A stretch of 64,000 nt of DNA from an uncultured bacterium (GCA_937905825.1 CALCXM010000058.1:48579-112578); one strand, 5' to 3'; shown: positions 34,943 through 44,678, counted from the first letter of the stretch. The notes: generated by a model from the letters alone, not told the origin. Numbers and translations: made by a program.

Positions 34943-36304
34943 ATGAATCGTATCGGAGTTGTGGGATTGGACTGGCGCCAGGCGACCCCTGAGCGGCTAG
35001 AGCGCTACACCTTGCCCAAGGAAGGCCGGGCAGTAGCCGTCGCACAATTCGCCCGAGAGGTCGGCCTCACGGAACTCGTGTACCTGGCCACCTGCAACCG
35101 CATCGAGTGGACCTTCGTCACCGAAGAAGGAGTGTCCGTGGAGGAATACCGCCGGCGCATTCACCGGGCCATGGCCCCGGCGGACGCGGACCCCAGCGCC
35201 GCACAATCCGCAGCACCGAGGGAACTGCGCGCCTGGGAAGGAGAAGGCGCGGTGGAACACATCATGCTGGTCACCATGGGCTTGGACTCCGCTCAATTGG
35301 GCGAGTCGGAAATTCTGGGCCAAGTGCGGGATGCCTTTGGCCTCGCCCGCGAAGCTGGCTTGGCGGGCGATCGCTTGATCCCGCTTTTCCAAGAGGCCTT
35401 GAAGCTCGCCAAAAAGGGGCGCACGCAAACCGGTCTGCACTTGGGACGCACCTCCCTGGCCGAAATCGGTTTGGACCAAGTGCGCGCGCACCTCGTCCGT
35501 CGACCGGGGACGGTGACCCTGCTCGGCGTCTCCCCCATGACCGAGCGCTGCGCCCGGGAACTGGTGCAGGAGGATCATCAAGTTCTGATCGTCAACCGCA
35601 CACGTGCTCGCGCCGAAGAGTTCGCGCAGCAGTTGGGACCCCAAGCCAGCGCACTCTCGCTCAATCAGTACTGCGACGCCCCGCCCCATTCCTCGGCTCT
35701 GCTTTCCGCCACGGGCTGCGAGGGTCCACTCTTGGCGCGCAGCGTCCTGAACAAGATTTGGAGCGACGACGCCCCGACCGAACTGCGCCCTTTGCTGGTG
35801 GACTTCGCCACCGACCCCGACTTCGATCCCGAGCTCGCCAGGGAACTTGGCTTCGACCGTTTGGGCATGGCAGAGATCTTGGCCATCGCCGATCGCAGCC
35901 GCGCAGGACGCCTGGTCCGTTGCGGAGAAGCCCGCAGCCTGGTGGACGATGCCCTGCAACGCATGTCCGGTGCCCTCGGCCGCCGCAAAGCCGATCGCGC
36001 CATCTGCGCCCTGCGCGAGGCTTGGCTCTCCATGGCCATGGACGATGTGGAACTCTTGATCGCCAAGCACTTTCGGGACACGGGCGCCGCCCAAGCCGAT
36101 GCCCTGCGCCAGTTCGCCAGTCGCCTCGCCAATCGCTTCGCCCACCTGCCCTCCACCGGGCTACGTCACCTGGCCCAGGAACACGGAGAACAACTCGTGG
36201 ATGAATTCTTCGAGAAAAGCAGCCCCGAACTCGCGGGAAGACTCGCGGAAGCCTTGGACCCGACCGCTTTGTTTGCGAGCCTCGTGGACAGAGAAAACCA
36301 ATGA
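34943..36304 (+). CDS. hemA: Glutamyl-tRNA reductase
   Basis: 453 residues. The catalytic Cys is C51 (LATCNRIEW), the domain starts IGVVGLDWRQATPERLERY, and the N-terminal motif DSAQLGESEILGQVRDAF is conserved. It reduces Glu-tRNA(Glu) to glutamate-1-semialdehyde, first step of the C5 tetrapyrrole pathway. The NADPH-binding loop usually reads GAGxM; here it is LLGVSPMTERCARE, so the second glycine is Ser. The dimerisation domain at the C-terminus is present. Its stop overlaps hemC (ATGA). Confidence 0.9.
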   Translation: MNRIGVVGLDWRQATPERLERYTLPKEGRAVAVAQFAREVGLTELVYLATCNRIEWTFVTEEGVSVEEYRRRIHRAMAPADADPSAAQSAAPRELRAWEGEGAVEHIMLVTMGLDSAQLGESEILGQVRDAFGLAREAGLAGDRLIPLFQEALKLAKKGRTQTGLHLGRTSLAEIGLDQVRAHLVRRPGTVTLLGVSPMTERCARELVQEDHQVLIVNRTRARAEEFAQQLGPQASALSLNQYCDAPPHSSALLSATGCEGPLLARSVLNKIWSDDAPTELRPLLVDFATDPDFDPELARELGFDRLGMAEILAIADRSRAGRLVRCGEARSLVDDALQRMSGALGRRKADRAICALREAWLSMAMDDVELLIAKHFRDTGAAQADALRQFASRLANRFAHLPSTGLRHLAQEHGEQLVDEFFEKSSPELAGRLAEALDPTALFASLVDRENQ

Positions 36305-37254
36305 GTGATCCCATCCCAACCCTGCGCATCGGCACGCGCGGCTCGGCCCTGGCCTTGACCCAGGCCCACGGCATCCAAGCGGACCTCTTGCGGCTCGGCT
36401 GCCTGGCCGAAGTCATCATCATCAAGACCAGCGGTGACCTCGATCAAGTGCGGCCCTTTGCACAGGTCGGAGCCCCTGGACTGTTCGTCCGTGAACTCGA
36501 GCGGGCCCTGGTCGACTCGCGGGTCGACATCGCGGTGCACTGCTACAAAGACTTGCCCTCTGATTCCCCGGACGAGTTGGAAGTGATTGCGAGCCCGGCG
36601 CGCGAGGACATGCGCGACCGGCTCTTGATCGCTCCTGGAAGCCACGATCCCGTCGCGGAGTTTCTGCCTCTACGCGAAGGCAGCCGCGTCGGCACAGCTT
36701 CCGCCCGGCGCATCGCCTTGGTGCAAAGCCTGCGCCCCGACTTGGAGTGCGTTCACCTACGCGGCAACGTCCCGACGCGCGTCAAGCAACTCGCGAGCTC
36801 CGAATACGACGCGATCTTGTTGGCCAGTGCGGGCATCAATCGTTTGGACGCCGCCGCCGAGCGCGGCGAGTGCCCGCCCTTGCAACGCGGCGGGTTGATC
36901 GAGGTCGACTTGGATCCCCGCAGTTTCGTTCCCGCTCCTTCCCAAGGAGCCCTGGCCCTACAAGTGCGCCGGGGCGATTTCGCGAGCGCCCGGTGGATCC
37001 AATCCTTGGACGCCCCCGCGGATCACGCGGCGGTGCGTGCGGAGCGCCACCTGCTGGCCCTCGTCGAAGCGGGTTGCCAAGTGCCCTTTGGCGCCGTCGC
37101 CTTGACTCCCTTGGATCCCACGGCGGGAACCCACGAACTGGTGGCTGCTTTGGAAGTGGATGGGACAATGCGCCGCGCGCAAGCGATCGGCGACGACCCT
37201 GCAGAACTCGCGCGGAAAGTCTACGGACTGTTGCTCCCCGAACGCCTGGGATGA
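36301..37254 (+). CDS. hemC: Hydroxymethylbilane synthase (porphobilinogen deaminase)
   Basis: 317 residues. IGTRGSALALTQA at the start, AHCYKDLPS-type substrate loop (AVHCYKDLPSDSP), and the dipyrromethane cofactor cysteine C259 in VEAGCQVPFGAVA. It joins four porphobilinogen units into hydroxymethylbilane. Overlaps hemA and hemD by four bases each, so translation is coupled. Confidence 0.95.
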   Translation: MSDPIPTLRIGTRGSALALTQAHGIQADLLRLGCLAEVIIIKTSGDLDQVRPFAQVGAPGLFVRELERALVDSRVDIAVHCYKDLPSDSPDELEVIASPAREDMRDRLLIAPGSHDPVAEFLPLREGSRVGTASARRIALVQSLRPDLECVHLRGNVPTRVKQLASSEYDAILLASAGINRLDAAAERGECPPLQRGGLIEVDLDPRSFVPAPSQGALALQVRRGDFASARWIQSLDAPADHAAVRAERHLLALVEAGCQVPFGAVALTPLDPTAGTHELVAALEVDGTMRRAQAIGDDPAELARKVYGLLLPERLG

Positions 37255-38003
37255 GCGTGGACCTCAAGCACAAACGCATCCTGTTGACCCGCACCTCCCG
37301 GGACAATGGAAGCTGGATGGAAGCCCTGGCGCGCCGGGGCATCGTCGGCATCGACCTGCCGTGCATCCAAACCACGACGCTTCAAGAAGCCGCACTGGAA
37401 CTCGCCAACAACCTGCGTGCTTGTGACGGATTGCTGTTCACTTCAGCCCGTGCCGTGCGCGCTCTCCGTCAACTGTGCCCCGACACGGATCTATCCAAAC
37501 ACCTCTGCGCCTGCGTTGGTATCACCACCGCCAGCGCACTCGAAGAGGCGGGCGGCCAGGTCGAGTTCACGGCCCCGGAGGGAACCGCACAAAGCTTGGG
37601 GCAAGCCTGGATCGATCGTATCGCACCCGACGTCCTGCCCCTCTGGCCCCGTGCCTTCGATGCCCGGGCGGAGCTGGTTCCGCTTTTTGAAGAGCACAGC
37701 CGTCAGCTGTTGTCCTTGCCCATCTATCGCACCAGTCCGCGCACGGACATCGACCGCGAGCTGACCTCCAGCGAGGATGCCGTCTTCTTCGCCAGTCCAT
37801 CGGCCGTCGACGCCTTCATGGCCCCCGGTCAAGCGCCCCCCAACACCCCGGTGATTTCCATCGGACCGAGCACGACCCAGGCCCTCGAAGAGCGCGGAGT
37901 GACCGTCGCCGCGCAAGCCAACGAACGTAGCCTAGAGGGAATGCTCGAAGCCCTGGAGGGCTACCTCACCACCCTCAGCAACCCCGACCGCCCTTCCTTC
38001 TGA
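37251..38003 (+). CDS. hemD: Uroporphyrinogen-III synthase
   Basis: 250 residues from ATG 37251, which overlaps the hemC TGA. Two-domain HemD pattern: ILLTRTSRDNGSWMEALARRG at the start, GLLFTSARAVRAL, and in domain 2 AVFFASPSAVDAF and ISIGPSTTQALEERGVTV. The family is weakly conserved; position between hemC and hemB supports it. Closes hydroxymethylbilane to uroporphyrinogen III. Confidence 0.85.
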   Translation: MSVDLKHKRILLTRTSRDNGSWMEALARRGIVGIDLPCIQTTTLQEAALELANNLRACDGLLFTSARAVRALRQLCPDTDLSKHLCACVGITTASALEEAGGQVEFTAPEGTAQSLGQAWIDRIAPDVLPLWPRAFDARAELVPLFEEHSRQLLSLPIYRTSPRTDIDRELTSSEDAVFFASPSAVDAFMAPGQAPPNTPVISIGPSTTQALEERGVTVAAQANERSLEGMLEALEGYLTTLSNPDRPSF

Positions 38004-39007
38004 TGAGCGAATCCTCTACATCCTTCACCCCCGGCCGCCAGCGCCCGCGGCGTTTGCGTCGCACGCCGCTGATGCGCGAGTTGGCCAGTGAGACGCACCT
38101 GCGCGCGAGCATGCTCGTGCAACCGCACTTCGTGCTGAACAGCGCCAAAGGCTTGGAGCGCATCGACTCCATGCCCGGCATCGATCGCATGGGACGCGCT
38201 GAACTGTTGAAGCGCGTGGAGCTCGACTTGAAGCTCGGGCTCAACCAAGTGCTGCTGTTCGGCTTGGCCTCTGAAGAACAAAAGACTCCCCAGGGAGAGC
38301 AGAGTGCGGACCAGGACGGTGCCGTGCAACGGGCCACGGAAGAGCTCAAGGAAGAGTTTGGAGCCGAGCTCTCGGTGATGACCGACGTCTGCTTGTGCGC
38401 GTACACGGATCACGGACATTGCGGGTTGCTTGCGAACGGTGAGATCGACAACGACCCGAGCTTGTCCTTGCTCGCCAACATGGCCGTCTCCCACGCCGGA
38501 GCGGGAGCCGATGTGGTCGCCCCCTCAGACATGATGGATGGCCGCGTGGGCGCCTTGCGCGATGCCTTGGACGCGTCGGGGTTTGGGAACACCGCCTTGA
38601 TGTCGTACTCGGTGAAGTACGCCTCCGCTTACTACGGACCCTTCCGCGAAGCCGCGGATTCGGCACCGGCCCACGGGGATCGGCGCAGCTACCAAATGGA
38701 CCCGCGCAACGCCCGCGAGGCCCTGCGCGAAGCCCTGCTGGATGAAGCCGAGGGTGCCGACATCTTGATGGTCAAGCCCGCACTCGCCTACTTGGATGTC
38801 ATCAGCGCCGTGCGCGCCCAATCCAACTTGCCCTTGGCGGCCTACAACGTCTCCGGCGAGTACTCGATGGTCAAAGCGGCCGCCGAGAATGGCTGGATTG
38901 ACGAAGCCGCTGTCGTCCGCGAAAACCTAATCGCCATGGCCCGCGCTGGCGCCGACATTCTGATCACTTACCACGGGCGCGATGCGCTTGCCGGAGCTTG
39001 GCTATGA
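38003..39007 (+). CDS. hemB: Delta-aminolevulinic acid dehydratase
   Basis: 334 residues. Schiff-base lysine region MVKPALAYLDVI, second active-site lysine in YSVKYASAYYGPFREA, and the cysteine-rich zinc site DVCLCAYTDHGHCG, so a Zn-dependent enzyme is expected. N-terminal RPRRLRRTPLMRELASET is a usual HemB start. Makes porphobilinogen from two 5-aminolevulinates. Junctions with hemD (TGATG) and hemL (ATGA) overlap. Confidence 0.95.
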   Translation: MSESSTSFTPGRQRPRRLRRTPLMRELASETHLRASMLVQPHFVLNSAKGLERIDSMPGIDRMGRAELLKRVELDLKLGLNQVLLFGLASEEQKTPQGEQSADQDGAVQRATEELKEEFGAELSVMTDVCLCAYTDHGHCGLLANGEIDNDPSLSLLANMAVSHAGAGADVVAPSDMMDGRVGALRDALDASGFGNTALMSYSVKYASAYYGPFREAADSAPAHGDRRSYQMDPRNAREALREALLDEAEGADILMVKPALAYLDVISAVRAQSNLPLAAYNVSGEYSMVKAAAENGWIDEAAVVRENLIAMARAGADILITYHGRDALAGAWL

Positions 39008-40311
39008 CTGAATCTTTGCTAGAGAACTCGAAGTCCATCGAAATTTTTGAGCGCGCCAAGAAGGTCCTGCCCGGCGGAGTGAGCTCTCCCGTGCGAGCTT
39101 TTGGTGCGGTCGGTGGAAACCCTCCTGTGATCGAATCGGCCCAGGGCGCGCGCATTCGCGATGTGGACGGCAACGAGTACTTGGACTTCGTCGGTTCCTG
39201 GGGGCCCCTGATCCTTGGACACGCGCACCCGCTCGTGACCGCGGCGATCATCGAGGCGGTGCAAAAGGGCACGACCTTTGGTGCACCGAATCCGATCGAG
39301 GTCGAGTTGGCCGAGTGCTTGACGGCCACCTACCCGGGGCTCGAAAAGGTGCGCTTCACCTCTTCTGGAACAGAGGCCGTGATGAGCGCTATCCGGCTGG
39401 CCCGTGGAGTGACGGGTCGCGACTACGTGGTTAAGTTCGCGGGTTGCTACCACGGTCACGCGGATCACCTTCTGGTGCAAGCGGGCTCGGGTCTCGTGAC
39501 CTTTGGCACGCCCTCTTCCGCTGGGGTCCCGAAGTGCTTCGCGGACAAAACCCTGATCGTCGACCTGGACGACGCGGATGGCTTCAACGCCTTGATGGAC
39601 GCCCGTGGATCTGAAATCGCCACGGTCATCATCGAACCGATCCCAGCCAACAACGGCCTCCTGGTTCAGCGTCAAGAGTTTCTCGAGCTGCTGCGCAAGC
39701 GCACTACGGAATGCGGCGCGCTCTTGATCTTTGATGAAGTCATCAATGGCTTCCGAGTGGCCCCCGGCGGTTCTGCTGAGCTCTTCGGCATCACACCGGA
39801 CCTGGCCACCTTTGGTAAGGTGATCGGAGGCGGTTTGCCCGTGGGCGCCTTTGGCGGCAAGGCCATCTGCATGGATCAGCTGGCGCCCCTCGGTCCCGTC
39901 TACCAGGCGGGAACCCTTTCAGGCAACCCGGTCGCCATGGCAGCGGGACTCGCCACCTTGAAGGAACTGAAGTCCTGCAACGCCTGGCGTCGCTTGGAAG
40001 CCCTCGGCCAGGAGCTAGACGAACGTCTCGCGCCGGTCTTGGCAGCGGCGCCCTTCCCCGTGTCCTTTGTGCGGGTCGGCTCTATCTTCTGGTTCAACTA
40101 CCAAGCAGGCGAAGCGCCGCGCCGCGCCGACGGGATCGATCCCGCAGCCGCCGAACGCTTCAAGGGAGTCTTCGCGGGTCTCTTGCGCAGGAACGTGGCC
40201 ATCGCCCCTTCCGCCTACGAGGTCGGGTTCCTCTCCTTAGCTCACACCTCTGAGGATCTGGAGATCTTCGTGCAAGCGCTCGAGAGCACCTACCAAGAGT
40301 TGGGCGCCTAG
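39004..40311 (+). CDS. hemL: Glutamate-1-semialdehyde 2,1-aminomutase
   Basis: 435 residues. VLPGGVSSPVRAF, VRFTSSGTEAVMSAIRLAR, the CYHGHADHLLVQAGSG loop, and PLP lysine K272 in TFGKVIGGGLPVGAFGG, all diagnostic of GSAM against other class III aminotransferases. Converts glutamate-1-semialdehyde to 5-aminolevulinate. Start ATG 39004 overlaps the hemB stop. Confidence 0.95.
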   Translation: MTESLLENSKSIEIFERAKKVLPGGVSSPVRAFGAVGGNPPVIESAQGARIRDVDGNEYLDFVGSWGPLILGHAHPLVTAAIIEAVQKGTTFGAPNPIEVELAECLTATYPGLEKVRFTSSGTEAVMSAIRLARGVTGRDYVVKFAGCYHGHADHLLVQAGSGLVTFGTPSSAGVPKCFADKTLIVDLDDADGFNALMDARGSEIATVIIEPIPANNGLLVQRQEFLELLRKRTTECGALLIFDEVINGFRVAPGGSAELFGITPDLATFGKVIGGGLPVGAFGGKAICMDQLAPLGPVYQAGTLSGNPVAMAAGLATLKELKSCNAWRRLEALGQELDERLAPVLAAAPFPVSFVRVGSIFWFNYQAGEAPRRADGIDPAAAERFKGVFAGLLRRNVAIAPSAYEVGFLSLAHTSEDLEIFVQALESTYQELGA

Positions 40312-40340
40312 TCCGGCGTCTGCACGCCGCCTTCAACAGC

Positions 40341-41435
40341 ATGTCGCTTCCCATCAAAACCTCTCGGGCATTGCAGCTCGCCACCGTGGCCATGTTGGTC
40401 ACGTGCTTGGCGCAAATGCTCTATTGGCTTTATGATGAAGCGACCTTCTCGCACCGCGAGTTGAACCAGAAGCTAGTCGTGTTCGAGGTGCACCTGGAGG
40501 TGGCCAAAGAGCTGCAAGCATCGGGGACGGAGGAGCAAGCGCTCTTGACGCGTTTTCCCGAACTGCACGTAATGGACGGAAAACTGGCCATCAATCAACG
40601 GGCGGTGGATGCCCTGCGCGACGCCCGCCACCGTAGGCTCTTTCGCTACGGCTCCGAGGGGACCTTTCTCGTGCTCGTTCTGGCGGGAGGCATCGCCACC
40701 TTGACTTACACCCTGCGCCAACCCGCGGAACTCATGCGGCGCCAAGCCAACTTCATCGCCGCTGTCAGCCATGAATTTAAAACCCCCATTGCGAGTCTCA
40801 AGTTGAGTTGCGAAACCCTTCTGCTGCGCGAACTCGATCACGAGAGTCAGCAACGCATCGCCGGGCGCATGTTGGAGTCCACCGATCGCTTGGAGTCCAT
40901 GGTCACCAACATCCTGCAGGCCGGTCGCATGGACGCGGGACAACTGGACCTGCAACCGATTGAGCAGCCTCTGATTTCGCCCCTGCGCGCGGTGCTTGAA
41001 AAGGCGCAGTTGCGGGCCGACGGCACAGGCGCCACGTTCACCCATGATGTTCCCGAAGAGCTGACGGTCTACTGCGATCCGATGGCGCTCTGCATGGCCC
41101 TCGACAACGTCCTCAGCAATGCCTTCAAGTCCATCTCGATCAAAGGCCAGGGAACGGTTCGGCTGGAGGCCAGTTCCGTCGACGGGGAAGCGCTGATCGA
41201 GATCACGGATGATGGCGTGGGTTTTGAACAGCACGAGGCGCGCAAGCTCTTCGAGAAGTTCTACCGTCCCGGCGATGAACTCAGGCGTCAATCGGAAGGC
41301 AGCGGGCTGGGCTTGTACATCGTGCAGACGCTCATGGAAGCAAGCGGTGGTCGCGTGCAGGCACGCAGTGCCGGGCCCGGATTGGGTGCGACCTTCAGCC
41401 TCTGGTTGCCCAAGCACTCGGGGGTGCGCACGTGA
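40341..41435 (+). CDS. Sensor histidine kinase
   Basis: 364 residues. Two membrane helices (about 10-31 and 104-123) enclose a small external domain of about 70 residues; no HAMP domain is evident. HisKA with phospho-acceptor H144 (AVSHEFKTPIASL), then HATPase_c with N box NVLSNAFKS, G1 DDGVGF, and G2 SGLGLYIV. It sits 29 nt after hemL inside the heme gene run and overlaps its regulator (GTGA). What it senses is unknown; a heme, oxygen or metal signal is suggested only by location. Confidence 0.88.
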   Translation: MSLPIKTSRALQLATVAMLVTCLAQMLYWLYDEATFSHRELNQKLVVFEVHLEVAKELQASGTEEQALLTRFPELHVMDGKLAINQRAVDALRDARHRRLFRYGSEGTFLVLVLAGGIATLTYTLRQPAELMRRQANFIAAVSHEFKTPIASLKLSCETLLLRELDHESQQRIAGRMLESTDRLESMVTNILQAGRMDAGQLDLQPIEQPLISPLRAVLEKAQLRADGTGATFTHDVPEELTVYCDPMALCMALDNVLSNAFKSISIKGQGTVRLEASSVDGEALIEITDDGVGFEQHEARKLFEKFYRPGDELRRQSEGSGLGLYIVQTLMEASGGRVQARSAGPGLGATFSLWLPKHSGVRT

Positions 41436-42178
41436 GCGCTAGCAGTCAAAATCCAACCACCACGAGTTCCATCAAGCAACGCATCTTGGTGGTCGACGAC
41501 GAGCCTAACCTGGCCCTGGGCGTTTCCGAAAACCTGGAGATGGAGGGCTATCAGACCAGCATCGCCCGGGACGGCTTGGAAGCCTTGTCGCGCATCCGCG
41601 GCGGCGACTGGGACCTCGTGGTGCTCGACGTCATGATGCCCGGAAAGGACGGCCTGAGCGTCTGCTTGGAGTTGCGCGAAGAGGGCAACTTGGTGCCGAT
41701 CCTGTTCCTCACCGCTCGCGGCGGATTGAACGATCGCTTGGCCGGGCTGGAAGCGGGCGGGGACGATTACTTGCCCAAGCCCTTCGCGCTCAAAGAACTG
41801 CTCTTGCGAGTGGCCGCCATCCTGCGTCGCACGCGCGACGAGAAGTCGCGCGTCTCGCAAGCTTCGGTGCTGAGCTTCTCCGACAACAACATCGACTTCC
41901 GCACCTACCAGGGCGTGGCCTGGGACGGGCGCGATCACACCCTGACTCACAAGGAAGCGATGATCCTGAAGACCCTCTCGGAACACGAGAACGAGATCGT
42001 GTCCCGGGAGGAAATCCTCGAGGCAGTCTGGGGCTACGAGGTCTTTCCCTCGACGCGCACCATCGACAACTTCATCGTTCGACTGCGCAAGCGCTTCGAG
42101 CGCGATGCAGAACATCCAAGTCACATCCACACGGTGCGCGGGGTGGGCTATCGCTTCACCCTGGCAGCGGAAGAATAG
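41432..42178 (+). CDS. OmpR/PhoB-family response regulator
   Basis: 248 residues. Receiver domain with acidic pair in LVVDDEPN and phospho-acceptor D66 (VVLDVMMPGKDG), LTARGG and K in DYLPKPFA; C-terminal winged-helix DNA-binding domain (LTHKEAMILKTLSEHENEIVS-type start, FIVRLRKRFE, IHTVRGVGYRF). GTG start overlaps the kinase stop. It is the cognate regulator of the upstream kinase and may control the surrounding heme genes. Confidence 0.9.
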   Translation: MSASSQNPTTTSSIKQRILVVDDEPNLALGVSENLEMEGYQTSIARDGLEALSRIRGGDWDLVVLDVMMPGKDGLSVCLELREEGNLVPILFLTARGGLNDRLAGLEAGGDDYLPKPFALKELLLRVAAILRRTRDEKSRVSQASVLSFSDNNIDFRTYQGVAWDGRDHTLTHKEAMILKTLSEHENEIVSREEILEAVWGYEVFPSTRTIDNFIVRLRKRFERDAEHPSHIHTVRGVGYRFTLAAEE

Positions 42179-42203
42179 CCAGAAGAAGAGAAGGAACCGA
42201 GAC

Positions 42204-43241
42204 ATGCAAAACCGTTTTATGAGTGCGCTGCGGGGCGAGGTCACGGACCGCCGTCCCCTTTGGATCATGCGTCAAGCTGGGCGCTACCTGCCGGAATACC
42301 GGGCCTTGCGCAAGGAGCACACCTTCGAAGAATTGTGCGCCTCCCCCGAGTTGTCCGCGGCGGTCACCATGATGCCCATGGAACGCTTCGACCTGGATGC
42401 AGCCATCATCTTTGCTGACCTGATGACCCCCGTGTCTGCCCTGGGTCTCAACGTGCGCTTTGATCCGGGCCCCGTGCTCGACAAGCCCTTGCGCAGCGCT
42501 GCGGACATCCGCGCCCTGAAGGTGCCAGCGGACGCCACAAGCATCGCCCCCGAGGTTCCCGCCACCTTGCGACTGGTGAAGAAGCAACTCGATCCCAAGG
42601 CCAACTTGATCGGATTCGCCGGCTCGCCCTGGTCGATCGCCGCGTACTTGGTGCAGGGCAAGGGTGGCAAGGACTTCATCGCCATGCGCGCCTTGTTGCG
42701 CGAGGACCCCGTGGCCTTCGGGCATCTGATGGCCGTGCTCACGGAGCTCGTGACGGGCTACTTGATCCAACAGCACAAAGCGGGCGCCGACGTGGTGCAA
42801 GTCTTCGACTCCTGGGCGGGGTTGCTCTCCTTGCCCGATTGGGAATTGCACATGCGATCGCACCTGGAGAACTTGATCGGCGAGCTCAACCGAGCCGGCG
42901 TTCCCAACATCTACTTCGCCAACGCCGCGCCGCACTTGGCCGAAGCCCACGCCAGCTTGCCGAGCCAAGGCCTGGCCCTTTGTTGGCGCACGGATCTAGG
43001 CGCCCTGCGCAAGAAGCTCGGCCCCCACGAAGGCAATGGCAAGGCCTTGCAAGGCAATCTGGACCCCGCCTGTTTGTTGGCCGGCCCGGAGGCCGCGCGG
43101 CGTGGGACCGAAGACCTCTTGAGCCGTGTTCCTGCGCGCGGGCACATGGTCAACCTCGGTCACGGCATCACACCGGAAGTGCCCATGGAAAGTGTGCAAG
43201 CCATGATCGACGCGGTTCACGGGGAAGCCCCGGCCAACTAG
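42204..43241 (+). CDS. hemE: Uroporphyrinogen decarboxylase
   Basis: 345 residues from ATG 42204 (AAGGA upstream). RRPLWIMRQAGRYLPEYR is the HemE signature with the active-site Arg residues; AAIIFADLMTPVSALG includes the catalytic Asp; GFAGSPWSIAAYL and VFDSWAGLLS are conserved. Decarboxylates uroporphyrinogen III to coproporphyrinogen III. It follows the regulator by 25 nt. Confidence 0.95.
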   Translation: MQNRFMSALRGEVTDRRPLWIMRQAGRYLPEYRALRKEHTFEELCASPELSAAVTMMPMERFDLDAAIIFADLMTPVSALGLNVRFDPGPVLDKPLRSAADIRALKVPADATSIAPEVPATLRLVKKQLDPKANLIGFAGSPWSIAAYLVQGKGGKDFIAMRALLREDPVAFGHLMAVLTELVTGYLIQQHKAGADVVQVFDSWAGLLSLPDWELHMRSHLENLIGELNRAGVPNIYFANAAPHLAEAHASLPSQGLALCWRTDLGALRKKLGPHEGNGKALQGNLDPACLLAGPEAARRGTEDLLSRVPARGHMVNLGHGITPEVPMESVQAMIDAVHGEAPAN

Positions 43242-43250
43242 GCAAGGCCC

Positions 43251-44678
43251 ATGGACAACCACCAACACAGCATCGTGGTGGTAGGCGGCGGCATCAATGG
43301 ATTGGCCGCCGCTTGGTCCGCCTGGCTCTCCAGTGGAGAAGGCCGAGCACGGGTCACCCTGCTCGAAGCCAGCGATGCGGTCGGTGGCAAGGCGCGCACC
43401 CGGCATCTGGATGGCTACCTGTTCGAAGAGGGTCCAACGGGCTATCTCTCCGGGGAGGCAACTCTTGACCGTTTGATCGAACTCGCGGGCCTCGAAGCCT
43501 TGCCCGCTCGCCAGGAAGCCGCCCGCCGCTACGTGGTGCGCGGCAACCGCGTGCGTCAAATCAAGAGTCACCCCTTGGCCTTCGCGCGCAGTGGGATTCT
43601 GTCCCTTGGCGGGCTGCTGCGCATCGCGCGGGAACCTTGGGTGCGCAGAACCCAGGCAGCGGAAGAAAGCGTGTGGCACTTTGCCCAGCGGCGCTTGGGG
43701 ACCCAAGCGGCTGACCGCTTGATCGCTCCCATGGTCCTCGGCGTTTGGGCCGGTGACGCCAAGCGCTTGTCCTTGCCCAGCGCCTTCCCGCGCATGGCAG
43801 AGATGGAGCGCGAACACGGCTCCTTGATTCGCGCGATGATCCACCTTCAAAAGAGTCGCAAGTCCCACGGGGGCCCCGCGGGTCCGGCGGGTCATCTGCA
43901 CTCCTTTGCCGCCGGCATGCAAAGTTTGCCCTTGGCCTTGGCCGAACGCGCGCCCTTTGAAGTGCGCTGCCATGCGGCCGTGAACGAACTGCGCCGCGAG
44001 GACCCCTGCGCTCCCTGGCAAGTCCACGTGGCCGGCTCGGACTCCCCCATGGCAGCCGACCAGGTGATCTTGGCCTGCGAGCCTCACGTGAGTTCAAAAC
44101 TGCTGGCCCCGACGCTGCCGGAGGTGGCCCGCGAATTGGCAGACCTGCAGATCCCTGGGGTGGCGGTGGTGGCCTTGGCCTACCCCGCGGGAACGAATTT
44201 CCCCGTAGGCTTTGGCGCCCTGATTCCACGGGACGAGGGCTACCGCACCCTCGGGGTGCTGTTCGACTCCCAGTTGTTTGCAGGACGCTCCCCCCAAAAC
44301 TCTGTTCTGGTGCGTTGCCTGATCGGCGGAAGCACCGACCTCGAAGCCGCCAGCTTGCCGTCGGAAGAGTTGGCCCAGCTGGCCGCCCAGGAGCTGGGAC
44401 GGCTCTTCCGCATCTCCGAGGTTCCGCGCACGGTGGCCTGCAAGCGGCACACGACGGCCATTCCGCAGTACGAGCTAGGCCACGCCCAACGCCTGGAACG
44501 CATGGACCAGAGCTTCGTCCGGGCTGGCGATCGGGTGCGCGGCTTGCACCTCTCCGGATGCCACCGGGCTGGGGTGGCCTTCGGAAAAACAGCGGCAGAG
44601 GGCTGGCGCCTGGGCAAGCTCGCGGGCGAGGCCCAGACGGGCTGGAATCCTCCGCTGACGGGAACCGCAAAAAGCTGA
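43251..44678 (+). CDS. hemY: Protoporphyrinogen/coproporphyrinogen oxidase, HemY type
   Basis: 475 residues. FAD-binding VVVGGGINGLAAAW at the N-terminus, GGKARTRHLDGYLFEEGPTG, and near the C-terminus GLHLSGCHRAGVAFGKTAAEG, the usual flavin-contacting end. The enzyme oxidises proto- or coproporphyrinogen with oxygen as acceptor. Which substrate is used depends on whether the organism follows the protoporphyrin- or coproporphyrin-dependent route; no ferrochelatase or HemQ is in the window to tell. Last gene of the heme run, 9 nt after hemE. Confidence 0.85.
   Translation: MDNHQHSIVVVGGGINGLAAAWSAWLSSGEGRARVTLLEASDAVGGKARTRHLDGYLFEEGPTGYLSGEATLDRLIELAGLEALPARQEAARRYVVRGNRVRQIKSHPLAFARSGILSLGGLLRIAREPWVRRTQAAEESVWHFAQRRLGTQAADRLIAPMVLGVWAGDAKRLSLPSAFPRMAEMEREHGSLIRAMIHLQKSRKSHGGPAGPAGHLHSFAAGMQSLPLALAERAPFEVRCHAAVNELRREDPCAPWQVHVAGSDSPMAADQVILACEPHVSSKLLAPTLPEVARELADLQIPGVAVVALAYPAGTNFPVGFGALIPRDEGYRTLGVLFDSQLFAGRSPQNSVLVRCLIGGSTDLEAASLPSEELAQLAAQELGRLFRISEVPRTVACKRHTTAIPQYELGHAQRLERMDQSFVRAGDRVRGLHLSGCHRAGVAFGKTAAEGWRLGKLAGEAQTGWNPPLTGTAKS

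Noticed and set aside
38998..39003. GCT-GCC extension of hemL start
   Set aside because: The ATG at 39004 overlaps the hemB stop and matches the family start; the extra codons come from hemB.
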